Shown one piece after another: positions 44,328 to 53,697 of a DNA stretch of 64,000 bases. The stretch is from contig NZ_SGJB01000009.1 in the NCBI RefSeq assembly GCF_006861675.1, positions 25,777 through 89,776 of the forward strand, given 5' to 3'. The notes beneath the pieces were generated by a model. It saw nothing but the letters and a program-made list of their open reading frames with translations, searched no databases and was not told where the DNA came from. The position numbers were made by a program, and so were the translations under genes. This DNA is from Peptacetobacter hominis (GTDB lineage Bacteria > Bacillota > Clostridia > Peptostreptococcales > Peptostreptococcaceae). Position 1 is the stretch's first letter. Every line of letters starts with the position of its first letter.

Positions 44328-45518
44328 TTATTTTTCAAGTTCAGCTCTTAAAACTTCACCCATTCTCTTGATACCTTCAACTATCTTGTCTTCTGGCATG
44401 TTAGAGTAGTTTAATCTACAGCAGTTGTAAACTCCACCATTAGGGAAGAAAGAATCTCCTGGAACGTATGCAACGTTCTTTTCAAGACATTTCTGAGCCA
44501 TTTCAGAAGCATTTACGTTTTCTGGAAGTATTACCCAAGTGAATAGACCACCCTGTGGATGAGTGAATTTAACACAATCTGGGAATTCTTCTTCCATAGT
44601 TTTTAACATTAAGTCTCTACGTTTAACATAGCAAGCTTTTATGTTTTCAACGTGAGCATCTAGGTCATACATTTCTATGAATTTGTTTACTTCCATCTGA
44701 GATATTGTAGATGCCTGTAAGTCTGCTCCCTGTTTACATATATTGTATTTAGTTAATATTTCAGGAGCTGCACAAGTCCATCCTAATCTGTATCCTGGGC
44801 AGAATATTTTAGAGAATGTTCCAAGGAATATAACAAGTCCCTTAGTGTCAAGAGATTTTAATGATGGAAGGAATTCACCTTCGAATCTTAATTCTCCATA
44901 TGGGTTATCCTCTATTACAGGTATTTCATATTTATTTATGATTTCCATGAATTTCTGTCTTCTTTCCATAGGCCAAGTTCTTCCTGATGGGTTCTGGAAA
45001 TCTGGTATAACATATATCATTTTAACTCTGTCGTTTTCCTCTAAAACTTTTTCAAGTTCTTCCATTATCATACCATTTTCATCAGTTGGTATTTCTATGA
45101 ATTTTGGCTGATATGATTTGAATGCGTTTAAAGCTCCCATGTATGATGGGCTTTCACATAATACTATATCGCCTTCATCTAAGAAAACTTTTCCTGAGAA
45201 ATCAAGTCCCTGCTGAGATCCACTTGTTATAAGTATATCGTCTGCAGTTACATTAGTTTTAAGTTTTCTGTTCATTCTTTCTGCTATTTTTTCTCTTAAT
45301 GGTTTATATCCTTCAGTTGTTGTATACTGTAAAGCTATTTTACCCTGTTCTTCAAGAACTGCAACAGAAACTTTTTTCATTTCTTCAACTGGGAATAATT
45401 CCGGAGCTGGCATACCGCCGGCAAATGATATTACTTCCGGTCTAGCTGTTAATTTTAATAATTCACGTATTGCTGATCCCTCTAAGTTGTCTAATCTTTT
45501 TGCAAATTTTACTGCCAT
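44328..45518 (-). CDS. PLP-dependent class I aminotransferase
   Basis: This 396-residue fold-type I aminotransferase resembles 2-aminoadipate/aromatic transaminases but lacks the GntR domain of MocR regulators. Landmarks: SFAGGMPAPELFP near the N-terminus, YVIPDFQNPSGRTW (Asn contacting the PLP ring), VIEDNPYGELRF, the Schiff-base Lys in LGTFSKIFCPGYRLGW, and a C-terminal CCRLNYSN with the substrate-carboxylate Arg. Strong codon bias suggests high expression in amino-acid fermentation. It is monocistronic. Confidence 0.9.
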   Translation of the reverse strand: MAVKFAKRLDNLEGSAIRELLKLTARPEVISFAGGMPAPELFPVEEMKKVSVAVLEEQGKIALQYTTTEGYKPLREKIAERMNRKLKTNVTADDILITSGSQQGLDFSGKVFLDEGDIVLCESPSYMGALNAFKSYQPKFIEIPTDENGMIMEELEKVLEENDRVKMIYVIPDFQNPSGRTWPMERRQKFMEIINKYEIPVIEDNPYGELRFEGEFLPSLKSLDTKGLVIFLGTFSKIFCPGYRLGWTCAAPEILTKYNICKQGADLQASTISQMEVNKFIEMYDLDAHVENIKACYVKRRDLMLKTMEEEFPDCVKFTHPQGGLFTWVILPENVNASEMAQKCLEKNVAYVPGDSFFPNGGVYNCCRLNYSNMPEDKIVEGIKRMGEVLRAELEK

Positions 45519-45660
45519 AATAAAGCACCCCCATGAAAATGTTTATTTCAATTATTTGACTTGCAATTATATTATATCAGAATTTCCTTAAATAATACAT
45601 GCTATTTAGGATTTTTGAATGTTATTTTTGTATCACAAAATCACAAATATTGTATACAAT

Positions 45661-45849
45661 TTACTTAGCTGAAATATGTTTTCTGACTCTTTTTTCAAAG
45701 GTTTCTCTATCGAGCATTATTATTCTTCCGCATCCGACGCATTTTATCTTTATATCCATACCTGTCCTTATAATTTCAAATTCCTTGCATCCACAGGCAT
45801 GCTGTTTTTTCAGCTCGACTCTGTCTCCTACTTGAAGCTGCATCGGCAT
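45661..45849 (-). CDS. DUF951 protein
   Basis: This 62-residue protein has two Cys pairs (HACGC and CVGCG) in a compact beta fold that probably binds metal. AGGAGGTG placed 8 nt before the ATG at 45849 sets the start over 45858. It lies 12 bp after the DUF3343 gene in a likely selenium-related operon. Function unknown. Confidence 0.82.
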   Translation of the reverse strand: MPMQLQVGDRVELKKQHACGCKEFEIIRTGMDIKIKCVGCGRIIMLDRETFEKRVRKHISAK

Positions 45850-45861
45850 ACAAAACACCTC

Positions 45862-46125
45862 CTAGTTTATCTCATGAGCGACCTTTGTTCCGTCCTCATG
45901 CTTTGATATACAGAATATACCTCTGTATTCTATTTTATTTTCGGCCAATATTGTTTTTATTTTATCCATATCGTCTTTTTCAAATCTTATAGATATACCA
46001 CAGCTAGCTGTAACTTCCCTCGGCGTTGGAAGTGTTGTCGCCTTTAACCCATCCTCTATTATCAGTTTTTCTGACTTTATCGCATGATGAGTTGAATTGA
46101 ATGAAACAATATACATATTTTCCAA
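45862..46125 (-). CDS. DUF3343 putative Se/S carrier protein
   Basis: This protein of about 87 residues has the family's MYIVSFNSTHHAIKSEK opening and a conserved Cys in ITASCGISI-like context (VTASCGISIRF). DUF3343 proteins are proposed selenium or sulphur carriers and often lie near yedF, which is the next gene upstream here. A TTG at 46125 with AAAGGGG 8 nt upstream is the best start. Confidence 0.78.
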   Translation of the reverse strand: MENMYIVSFNSTHHAIKSEKLIIEDGLKATTLPTPREVTASCGISIRFEKDDMDKIKTILAENKIEYRGIFCISKHEDGTKVAHEIN

Positions 46126-46311
46126 ATTTATAACCCCTTTCAAACATCAGGCTTATAACTTTTGTATAATAATTTCTCAAATAAACTTTTCCTTTGTCGC
46201 CAGAATAATTATCAGAAAAGTATCTATATTCAGTATTATACAACTTTTTTACCTGATTGAAAATATTTTAAACTAAGTATATGATAATTTTTTCTTATTT
46301 TCAATATAAAA
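46126..46311. other. AT-rich gap upstream of DUF3343
   Basis: This is AT-rich sequence between the yedF terminator and the DUF3343 gene. It presumably holds the DUF3343/DUF951 promoter, and no ORF is supported. Confidence 0.4.
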
Positions 46312-46348
46312 TAAAATGCATTCATATCAGAATCAGATATGAATGCAT
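46312..46348 (-). terminator. Terminator of yedF
   Basis: ATGCATTCATATC and GATATGAATGCAT form a thirteen-base perfect stem followed by TTTTATTTTA on the minus strand. Confidence 0.82.
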
Positions 46349-46357
46349 CCGTATAGA

Positions 46358-46951
46358 CTATCCTATTGTTATAGTATTTGACGCACCTTTAAGTGTTTCA
46401 ACTATATCGTACATATTACTTACTGTACCTGCTTTAAGCTGGTCTTTAAGTCCGTAGTAGTCAAGGCATGTTCCACAAGAAAGTATTTCTACTCCTGCCT
46501 CTTCCAGTTTTTTAAGATTTTCTACTGTAGCTTCATTTTCTGTAGATAGAGTAACTCCTCCATTTACAAGTATAACAGCCTTCGGATATGGTTTTGTTTC
46601 TGTAAGTGTATAAACAAATCCTTTTATAAGAACTTTTCCAAGTTCATCGTTTCCAGATCCCATTCTATCTGATGATATAAATACAACCTGATCTGATATA
46701 TCGCTGTTTTCATTTGTGCAGTCATCATCTGATGCTTCACCTTTTATTATTTTTACATCTATTTCTCCGTCTTCTTCTCTTATAACTTCAGCATCACAGT
46801 GAAGTGATTTTGCAAGTTTAAGAAGATTCTCTTTTGCTGTTGTGTTATCAACTGTTGTAACAACAACACCTTCTGATATTTTTTCAAGTTCTTTTTTTGT
46901 GTTTATTACTGGTTTTGGACAAGCAAGTCCTCTTGCATCAACTTTTATCAT
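46358..46951 (-). CDS. yedF: Sulphurtransferase-like selenium metabolism protein YedF
   Basis: This 197-residue protein fuses a TusA-like domain (about 1-72, with the active Cys in ARGLACPKPVINT) to a DsrE-like domain (about 88-197, with SCGTCLDYYG). YedF accompanies selenium metabolism genes in Clostridia; its exact reaction is unproven. A GGAGATGA site precedes the ATG. Its neighbours DUF3343 and DUF951 fit a selenium-handling context, though no selD, selA or selB is in the window. Confidence 0.92.
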   Translation of the reverse strand: MIKVDARGLACPKPVINTKKELEKISEGVVVTTVDNTTAKENLLKLAKSLHCDAEVIREEDGEIDVKIIKGEASDDDCTNENSDISDQVVFISSDRMGSGNDELGKVLIKGFVYTLTETKPYPKAVILVNGGVTLSTENEATVENLKKLEEAGVEILSCGTCLDYYGLKDQLKAGTVSNMYDIVETLKGASNTITIG

Positions 46952-47176
46952 AGATAATCATCTCCATATTCATTTTTACTTTCCATATTCATTTTATCAT
47001 ACGCCATATTTGACGATTATAGTTTTTTTCTATTGTAATATAATTATTATCGATATACTTTTGTAAACTTTTATATAAATCATCTTCAAAAAGATTACAA
47101 TTTTGATATACTAATATTACCTTTAAAAGGGTATAATATTAGTATATAATAGATGTCTACAAAGGAGGTCATCAAT

Positions 47177-47818
47177 ATGAAAAACAAAAAACTTTTAGCG
47201 CTGTTGGCTGCTTTATCGCTATCTCTTTCATTTGCTGGATGCCAGAAAGCTATAAGCGAAGAAAACAGCTCTGCCACTTCTCAAAAGGAATCAGTTAAAG
47301 AAGATAATACCAATGATGATAAAGATAAAACTTCTGATAAAGAAGATGCCGATTCTGACGACAGCTCAGAAAAACAGGAGGAAGCGTCTATATACACATA
47401 TGATATAGACAGCGATAAACTTGTTGAAAATACTGTAAAACTTGACAAAGTAACACCAGAAAATCTTTTTGCAGAACTTCAGAAACTTGATGTAATTTCA
47501 AAAGATGCAAAACTTAATAGTTACGATATAAGTGAAGCAGATGGAATTCCAACAGGTTTTCTTGATGTAAGCAGTGAGTTTGTAAATTCAAATCTTGGAA
47601 GTTCAGCTGAATCTCTTATGCTTGATGCAGTTGTAAAAACTATGATTGAAAATACTGATGCAGAACAGATACTTCTTACAGTTGATGGTGGGGACTATGA
47701 AAGTGGACATATCCATCTTGGAGCAGGAGATTTCCTTACTGTAAAAGATGGAGACGATTCTTCTGACGATGCAACATCTTCTGATGAACAGTCTGATGAA
47801 GCAGATACTGTTGAATAG
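47177..47818 (+). CDS. GerMN-domain lipoprotein
   Basis: This 213-residue lipoprotein has a signal peptide with lipobox LSFAGC (Cys about residue 21), a low-complexity Asp/Ser/Lys/Glu linker (about 25-70) and a GerMN-type domain (about 85-180; VTPENLFAELQKL ... ILLTVDGGDYESGH). A second acidic tail ends the protein. GerMN domains occur in spore germination and cortex proteins but also in vegetative envelope proteins. AAAGGAGG sets the ATG at 47177. It is monocistronic. Confidence 0.85.
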   Translation: MKNKKLLALLAALSLSLSFAGCQKAISEENSSATSQKESVKEDNTNDDKDKTSDKEDADSDDSSEKQEEASIYTYDIDSDKLVENTVKLDKVTPENLFAELQKLDVISKDAKLNSYDISEADGIPTGFLDVSSEFVNSNLGSSAESLMLDAVVKTMIENTDAEQILLTVDGGDYESGHIHLGAGDFLTVKDGDDSSDDATSSDEQSDEADTVE

Positions 47819-47829
47819 TTAATTAAATA

Positions 47830-47861
47830 CCAAAACACCGCTTATTAAAGCGGTGTTTTTT
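47830..47861. terminator. Bidirectional terminator (GerMN lipoprotein and parB)
   Basis: AAAACACCGCTT and AAGCGGTGTTTT form a twelve-base stem. Confidence 0.9.
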
Positions 47862-47873
47862 ATTATATGATTT

Positions 47874-48674
47874 TTAATCTGTTATCATCGATATAATTGC
47901 CTCAAGATCTTCCTCACTGTAGTACTCTATTTCTATTTTTCCACTTTTTCTACCTCTGGTTATATTTACCTTTGTTCCTAATATATTTCTGAGGTTTTCT
48001 TCTGCCTCCATTATGAACAGGTCTTTTTCATATACCGGTTTTTCTTTCTTTTTTTTCGGCTTTTCAGACATATTTTCAACAATGGAATCAAGCTCTCTTA
48101 CTGACAACTTATCTCTTAGAATTTTATTTGCAAGTTTTGTCTGAAGTTCAGGGTCTTCTACCTTGAGAAGAATCTTCCCGTGTCCCGGCGTTATTTTCTC
48201 ATTGTCCAAAAGCTCTATTACTTCTTCATTTAAATTCAGAAGTCTCATTGAATTTGTTATATATGGCCTGCTTTTTCCCATCATTTCAGAAAGCTTTGAC
48301 TGCGTAATTTTATATACATCTATAAGCCTTTTATATGCTCTTGCCTCTTCAATAGGTGTCAGATTTTCCCTCTGAAGATTTTCTATTATCGCCAGTCTTT
48401 CCACTTCCTCATAACTTATATCCTTTACTATAGCCGGTATTTTTTTCATTCCTATAAGTCTGCACGCTGTATATCTTCTCTCTCCTGCTACTATCATGTA
48501 ATTATCATTGCTGTCTTTTTTTAGGATTATAGGTTGAAGAAGTCCGTATTTTTCTATGGAGTCCGCAAGCTCCTCTATTTTTTCCTTATCAAAGTTTTTT
48601 CTGGGCTGATTTTTATTCGGATATATCCTGAATATATCTATTTCTGTTATTTTATCTGAAGACAATTTTTCCAT
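47874..48674 (-). CDS. parB: Chromosome partitioning protein ParB/Spo0J
   Basis: This 266-residue CTPase binds parS and organises the origin. The N-terminal domain has the GERRYTACR CTP-binding motif and NLQREN box. A central helix-turn-helix (about 115-165) binds parS. The C-terminal dimer domain ends in KIEIEYYSEEDLEAII, typical of Spo0J. Its partner gene parA/soj, normally just upstream, is missing. Only a 55-bp gap with a terminator hairpin separates it from noc. Confidence 0.93.
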   Translation of the reverse strand: MEKLSSDKITEIDIFRIYPNKNQPRKNFDKEKIEELADSIEKYGLLQPIILKKDSNDNYMIVAGERRYTACRLIGMKKIPAIVKDISYEEVERLAIIENLQRENLTPIEEARAYKRLIDVYKITQSKLSEMMGKSRPYITNSMRLLNLNEEVIELLDNEKITPGHGKILLKVEDPELQTKLANKILRDKLSVRELDSIVENMSEKPKKKKEKPVYEKDLFIMEAEENLRNILGTKVNITRGRKSGKIEIEYYSEEDLEAIISMITD

Positions 48675-48692
48675 ATTTCTCTCCCCATTTCA

Positions 48693-48727
48693 GAAAAGGC
48701 ATAGAAATAATATTTCTATGCCTTTTT
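48693..48727 (-). terminator. Terminator hairpin between noc and parB
   Basis: AAAGGCATAGAAAT and ATTTCTATGCCTTT form a fourteen-base perfect stem (loop AAT) followed by a T-run on the minus strand. It occupies the place where parA is usually found. Confidence 0.88.
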
Positions 48728-48729
48728 AT

Positions 48730-49521
48730 CTATTTTCTTTTTGGTATTCTCACTGTTACTTCTACATAGTCGTCTTTTTCAACTTCTTTATATTTTGCAT
48801 CTATTCCTGTATTTTGAATCATATCATATGCCTGTTTGATGGTATTCAGATATATTCTCATATCTATCATAGCCTTTATATTTCTTTTTTTCTCCGGTTT
48901 TTTAGGATTTTCCATACCAGACACTATTTCTTTTATAAGGGTTTCTGTTCTTTTTACAGTTAGTTCATTTTTTGCTACCTTGTCTATTACCTCAAACATC
49001 AGCTCTTCATTAGGAAGTTTCAGAAGAGCTCTTGTATGTCTTTCTGTAAGACCTTTTTCAACAGCTGACTTTCTTACTTCTTCAGGAAGTTTTAGAAGTC
49101 TTATTTTGTTTGCTATTGTAGACTGGCTCTTTCCAAGTTTTTCAGCAAGCTGCTGCTGAGTAAATCCATGTTCCCTCAGAAGATTTCTATATCCTACTGC
49201 CTCTTCCATATAATCAAGATCTTCTCTCTGAAGATTTTCAAGAAGTGCAAGAACCGCAGAAGCATTGTCATCTATATTGTTGTTTACTATTACCGGAACT
49301 GTTTTAAGCCCAGCAAGTTTTGATGCTCTAAATCTTCTTTCCCCTGCTACTATTTCATATAAATCTCCCTTTTCTCTTACCATTATCGGCTGTATAACAC
49401 CATGCATCTTTATGGATTCACTAAGTTCATTTAAAAGCTCATCAGAAAAATGCATTCTCGGCTGATATGGATTTGGAATTATTTTTTCCACAGGTACTTC
49501 TATGACTTTTCTATCTTCCAT
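48730..49521 (-). CDS. noc: Nucleoid occlusion protein Noc
   Basis: This 263-residue ParB paralogue has the GERRFRASK CTP motif, the NLQRED box and a helix-turn-helix with QSTIANKIRLLKLP. Noc binds NBS sites and blocks division over the nucleoid. It follows rsmG, the standard order, and differs from the next gene in its C-terminal domain (VTVRIPKRK end rather than the Spo0J-type end). Confidence 0.9.
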   Translation of the reverse strand: MEDRKVIEVPVEKIIPNPYQPRMHFSDELLNELSESIKMHGVIQPIMVREKGDLYEIVAGERRFRASKLAGLKTVPVIVNNNIDDNASAVLALLENLQREDLDYMEEAVGYRNLLREHGFTQQQLAEKLGKSQSTIANKIRLLKLPEEVRKSAVEKGLTERHTRALLKLPNEELMFEVIDKVAKNELTVKRTETLIKEIVSGMENPKKPEKKRNIKAMIDMRIYLNTIKQAYDMIQNTGIDAKYKEVEKDDYVEVTVRIPKRK

Positions 49522-49554
49522 ACTTCTCCTCTTTTCTGAATTTATTTTCAGTTT

Positions 49555-50274
49555 TTATTTTATCGGCGATTTTGCCGGTTTACCGGCTTTTCTTGGGTAT
49601 TTTGCAGGTGTATTCTCTATTTTTTTGAATACAAGTATATTATGACTTAAGTCTGTCTCCGGAAGACTTACATCTATTTTTTCTATAAATTCAACACCAA
49701 GCACCTTCATTGCAGCCTGAGATTCTTCAAGCTCAAGATCTGCATTAGGACCCTTAAGGCATATAAAATACCCACCATTTTTTACAAACGGAACGCAGAA
49801 TTCCATAAGAACAGGAAGACCTGCAACAGCTCTTGCTGTAGCTATATCGTACTGTTCTCTATAATCAGGATTTTTTCCAAAATCCTCCGCTCTTCCATGT
49901 ATAAATTCTACACCTTCAAGCTCAAGCTGTGATGACACCTCCTGAAGAAAGTTTATTCTTTTATTCAGAGAGTCAAGAAGTGTAAGTTTTATATTCTCAA
50001 GGCATATCTTTAATGGCAGTCCAGGAAATCCTGCACCTGTACCGACATCTATTATTGACATGCCGTCTTTTATATATCCTTTGCTGACAGCTGATACCGA
50101 ATCAAGGAAGTGTTTTATATATACTTCCTTTTCATCTTCAATTCCTGTAAGGTTCATCTTCTGATTCCATTCTACAAGAATTTCTCTATAGTCTTTGAAT
50201 CTCTCTATCATTCTTTCATCTGTTTCAATTCCAAAGCTTTCTATTCCATTTTTTAATATATCAACATTAGTCAT
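49555..50274 (-). CDS. rsmG: 16S rRNA m7G527 methyltransferase
   Basis: This 239-residue enzyme methylates G527 of 16S rRNA. SAM motif [16 protein letters not shown] is intact, and the C-terminal [16 protein letters not shown] tail is typical. Its first 8 bp overlap the end of mnmG, and noc follows. Confidence 0.96.
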   Translation of the reverse strand: MTNVDILKNGIESFGIETDERMIERFKDYREILVEWNQKMNLTGIEDEKEVYIKHFLDSVSAVSKGYIKDGMSIIDVGTGAGFPGLPLKICLENIKLTLLDSLNKRINFLQEVSSQLELEGVEFIHGRAEDFGKNPDYREQYDIATARAVAGLPVLMEFCVPFVKNGGYFICLKGPNADLELEESQAAMKVLGVEFIEKIDVSLPETDLSHNILVFKKIENTPAKYPRKAGKPAKSPIK

Positions 50275-52156
50275 TTTTTCTACCTCTTCTCATCTGTTCA
50301 AGATATACAAGAAGAACAGATATATCTGCAGGAGATACCCCCGAAATTCTCGATGCCTGTCCCACAGATGCCGGTTTTATGGCGTCAAGTTTCTGTCTGC
50401 CCTCTAATCTAAGTCCTTCTATTTCAGAATAGTTTATGTTCTCGCTTAGTTTTCTGCTTTCAAGTTTTTTGAACTGGTCTATCTGTTTCAGCTGTTTATC
50501 TATATATCCTTCGTATTTTGTTACTACAACACACTGCTCTTTTACATAGTCAGGAACATCTTCTCCTGCTCCTTTTCCTATCTCATCTATAAGTGCATAT
50601 GTAACTTCCGGTCTTTTCAGGAATTCATAAAGAGATAATCCTACATTAAGTTTTGAAAAACCATGTTTTTCCATTGTTTCATTTGCTTCATTTGGAGTTA
50701 CTCTTACAGTTTTAAGTCTTTCAAATTCTTTTTCTACAGCTTCTTTCTTTGCAAGGAATCTGTTGTATCTTTCCTCTGTTACAAGACCTACTTCGTATCC
50801 CTTTTCTGTAAGTCTCATATCGGCGTTGTCCTGTCTTAGATAAAGTCTGTATTCACATCTCGAAGTCATCATTCTGTACGGTTCATTTGTACCCTTTGTA
50901 ACAAGGTCGTCAAGTAAAACACCTATATAGGCTTCAGATCTATCAAGTGTAAACGGCTCTTTTCCTTCTATTTTTCTGACAGCGTTTATACCCGCTATAA
51001 GTCCCTGTGCAGCTGCTTCTTCATATCCTGAAGTTCCGTTGAACTGCCCAGCACTGAAAAGATTTTCAACACCTTTTATCTCAAGATTTAATTTAAGCTG
51101 TGTCGGATCTATACAATCGTACTCTATAGCATATGCAGGTCTCATTATTTTTACATTTTCAAGTCCCTGTACTGTCTTGTACATTTCTCTCTGTATTTCA
51201 AAAGGAAGTGATGTAGAAAGTCCCTGTACATACATCTCCTTTGTATTAAGTCCTTCCGGTTCTATAAACAGCTGATGTGTTTCCTTGTCTGAAAATCTTA
51301 CTATCTTATCCTCTATTGAAGGACAGTATCTAGGTCCTACACCCTCTATTTCTCCACCGTACATTGCAGATCTCTTTATATTTTCTTCTATCATCTTTTT
51401 AGTTTCCGCTGTTGTTCTTGTAAGATAACATGGAACCTGTTCTTTTTCTATTTTTTCATTCATAAAAGAGAAAGGAACTATTTTTTCATCTCCATCCTGT
51501 CTTTCCATTTTTGAAAAGTCAACACTGTCCATATGTACACGACAAGGAGTTCCTGTTTTGAATCTTCTCATTCTAAGACCAAGATCTACAAGGCTGTCTG
51601 TAAGATATGCAGAATATCCAAGCGCATTTGGCCCCTCATTGAATGATGCTTCTCCTATGAATATCTTTGAATTAAGATATACACCTGTAGCAAGTATTGT
51701 AGCCTTTGATTTATATACTGCACCCATTCTTGTTATTACACCTGTTACAGTATTTCCCTCATGGTCAATAGCTACAACCTCGTCCATTATAAGGTCCAGA
51801 TTTTCCTGGTTCTCTATAGTTTTTTTCATTTCTTCATGATATCTGAACTTGTCTGCCTGTGTTCTCAGAGAGTGAACAGCAGGACCTTTTGCAGTATTAA
51901 GCATTCTGCTCTGTATAAATGTTTTGTCTATGTTTATTCCCATCTCTCCGCCAAGAGCATCTATCTCTCTTACAAGGTGTCCTTTACCAGTTCCACCTAT
52001 TGACGGGTTACAGGCAAGTGCAGCTATCGAGTCAAGCGACATCGTAATCATCGCGGTTTTATGCCCCATTCTCGAACATGCAAGAGCTGCTTCACATCCC
52101 GCATGACCTGCACCTACAACTATGACATCATAGTTTCCAGCTTCGAATTTTATCAT
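50267..52156 (-). CDS. mnmG: tRNA uridine 5-carboxymethylaminomethyl modification enzyme
   Basis: This 629-residue FAD protein works with MnmE on wobble U34. The N-terminal FAD motif [13 protein letters not shown], the [11 protein letters not shown] loop, the catalytic-type Cys in GTPCRV and the C-terminal [21 protein letters not shown] segment are all present. Confidence 0.97.
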   Translation of the reverse strand: MIKFEAGNYDVIVVGAGHAGCEAALACSRMGHKTAMITMSLDSIAALACNPSIGGTGKGHLVREIDALGGEMGINIDKTFIQSRMLNTAKGPAVHSLRTQADKFRYHEEMKKTIENQENLDLIMDEVVAIDHEGNTVTGVITRMGAVYKSKATILATGVYLNSKIFIGEASFNEGPNALGYSAYLTDSLVDLGLRMRRFKTGTPCRVHMDSVDFSKMERQDGDEKIVPFSFMNEKIEKEQVPCYLTRTTAETKKMIEENIKRSAMYGGEIEGVGPRYCPSIEDKIVRFSDKETHQLFIEPEGLNTKEMYVQGLSTSLPFEIQREMYKTVQGLENVKIMRPAYAIEYDCIDPTQLKLNLEIKGVENLFSAGQFNGTSGYEEAAAQGLIAGINAVRKIEGKEPFTLDRSEAYIGVLLDDLVTKGTNEPYRMMTSRCEYRLYLRQDNADMRLTEKGYEVGLVTEERYNRFLAKKEAVEKEFERLKTVRVTPNEANETMEKHGFSKLNVGLSLYEFLKRPEVTYALIDEIGKGAGEDVPDYVKEQCVVVTKYEGYIDKQLKQIDQFKKLESRKLSENINYSEIEGLRLEGRQKLDAIKPASVGQASRISGVSPADISVLLVYLEQMRRGRKND

Positions 52157-52179
52157 AATTTTTCACCTTTCATACTACA

Positions 52180-52193
52180 GTTTCCCGTGAAAC
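52180..52193. promoter_or_regulatory. parS/NBS-like palindrome between mnmE and mnmG
   Basis: GTTTCCCGTGAAAC differs by one base from the parS core GTTTCACGTGAAAC. The flanking A and T extend the palindrome (AGTTTC ... GAAACT). The left half reads like the Noc site ATTTCCCGGGAAAT. It lies in the 57-bp gap between mnmE and mnmG, about 4.7 kb from oriC. Confidence 0.6.
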
Positions 52194-52213
52194 TTTTTAT
52201 TTATGTATTTTAA

Positions 52214-53593
52214 TTATTTTCCTATACAGAAATTATGGAATATATTATCAAGAAGATCCTCTGTAACAGTATCTCCGTTTATATGTCCCAGATAATCCCA
52301 TATATTTTTAAGATCGACCTCTACAAAATCAAGAGGCATTCTATCTGCTATTGCAGAAGATGCATCTTCTGCTGACTTCATAGCATTGTAAAGCGCATCC
52401 TTATGTCTTGTATTCGTTATTACTACATCAGATGTACTTCTTATATCGCCTTTGTAGACCATTGACTCTATTTTATCGTGTATTTTGTCTATACCTTCAT
52501 TCTGAAGTGCAGATATTTTTATTATATTGTCTTCATTTACATATTTTTTTATAACTTCCTCGTCTAATTTCTGCTCAAGATCTATCTTATTAAGAAGCAT
52601 TATAACTTCTTTTCCCTGTATCATTTCAAGTATTTCCATATCCTCATCTGAAAGTTCTCTCGATGAGTCAGCCATCATTATTACAAGATCCGCCGAATCA
52701 AAAGAAGCTTTTGACTTTTCAACCCCTATTTTTTCAACGACATCGTCAGTTTCCCTTATTCCTGCTGTATCGACTATTTTCAGAGGAATACCTCTTATAT
52801 TCACAAACTCTTCTATTACGTCTCTTGTAGTACCAGGTATATCTGTTACTATTGCTCTGTTTTCACCTAAAATTCTATTAAGAAGAGAAGACTTCCCTAC
52901 GTTTGGTTTTCCAACTATTACAGTTTTCAGACCTTCTCTGAATATTTTTCCGCTGTCTGCTGTAGAATAAAGTTCTTTTATCTCCTCAAGAAGTTCCGCT
53001 GTTTTTTCTTCAAGTGTACTGTATGCTATAAATTCTATATCCTCTTCAGGATAGTCTATAGCAACTTCAACCTGTGCAAGAAGCTCTGTAACCTTGTCTC
53101 TGAAATCTCTTATCTTCTTTGACAGAGATCCTTCAAGCTGTGTTTCCGCAACTTCGTGTGCCTTGTCAGTTTTTGCATTGATTACATCTATTACTGCTTC
53201 TGCCTGTGATAAGTCTATTCTTCCGTTAAGAAAGGCTCTTTTTGTAAATTCTCCTGCTTCAGCAGGTCTCGCACCTTTTTTAAATACAAGTTCCAGAATT
53301 TTTTTTACAGAAAGAAAACCACCGTGACAGTTTATCTCTATTACATCTTCAGCAGTATATGAATTAGGACCTTTCATAAAGGCCACTAGAACCTCATCTA
53401 TTCTTTTTTCCCCATCTGCTATATATCCATATATAAGTGTTCTCGCAGGATATTCCTTTATTTTTTTACCTGACATAGAAACAAATATTTCCTCAGCAAT
53501 ATCGCATGCTTCAGGTCCGCTTATTCTTATAATTCCTATACCACCTTCACCTGGAGCTGTTGCTATTGCTGCTATAGTATCATCTATAAACAA
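52214..53593 (-). CDS. mnmE: tRNA modification GTPase MnmE
   Basis: This protein of about 459 residues has the N-terminal tetrahydrofolate-binding domain, a helical domain, the inserted G domain (GKPNVGKSSLLN, DTAGIRET, NKID) and the C-terminal catalytic CIGK motif. GAGGTGAT placed before a TTG at 53593 is the likely start; the GTG inside that ribosome site (53602) is less likely. Confidence 0.96.
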   Translation of the reverse strand: MFIDDTIAAIATAPGEGGIGIIRISGPEACDIAEEIFVSMSGKKIKEYPARTLIYGYIADGEKRIDEVLVAFMKGPNSYTAEDVIEINCHGGFLSVKKILELVFKKGARPAEAGEFTKRAFLNGRIDLSQAEAVIDVINAKTDKAHEVAETQLEGSLSKKIRDFRDKVTELLAQVEVAIDYPEEDIEFIAYSTLEEKTAELLEEIKELYSTADSGKIFREGLKTVIVGKPNVGKSSLLNRILGENRAIVTDIPGTTRDVIEEFVNIRGIPLKIVDTAGIRETDDVVEKIGVEKSKASFDSADLVIMMADSSRELSDEDMEILEMIQGKEVIMLLNKIDLEQKLDEEVIKKYVNEDNIIKISALQNEGIDKIHDKIESMVYKGDIRSTSDVVITNTRHKDALYNAMKSAEDASSAIADRMPLDFVEVDLKNIWDYLGHINGDTVTEDLLDNIFHNFCIGK

Positions 53594-53642
53594 ATATATC
53601 ACCTCTTTTTCCGTTCATATATCCTATCTATATATTATATCA

Positions 53643-53697
53643 AAAAACAAATAGGCTGTCGCAATAACTGTTAATTATTACTGCGACAGCCGGATTT
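53643..53697 (-). terminator. Terminator between khpB and mnmE
   Basis: GGCTGTCGCA and TGCGACAGCC form a ten-base stem around a long AT-rich loop, followed by a T-rich run on the minus strand. The arms resemble those of the terminator at 911-946. Confidence 0.75.

Noticed and set aside
46004-46243. 79-codon frame overlapping DUF3343 upstream
   Set aside because: Out of frame with the recognisable DUF3343 protein, with no ribosome site and an unlikely composition.
911-53697. Terminators at 911-946 and 53643-53697 share GCTGTCGC arms, suggesting a dispersed repeat
   Set aside because: Only two copies with different loops and lengths; convergent terminator sequences are a sufficient explanation.
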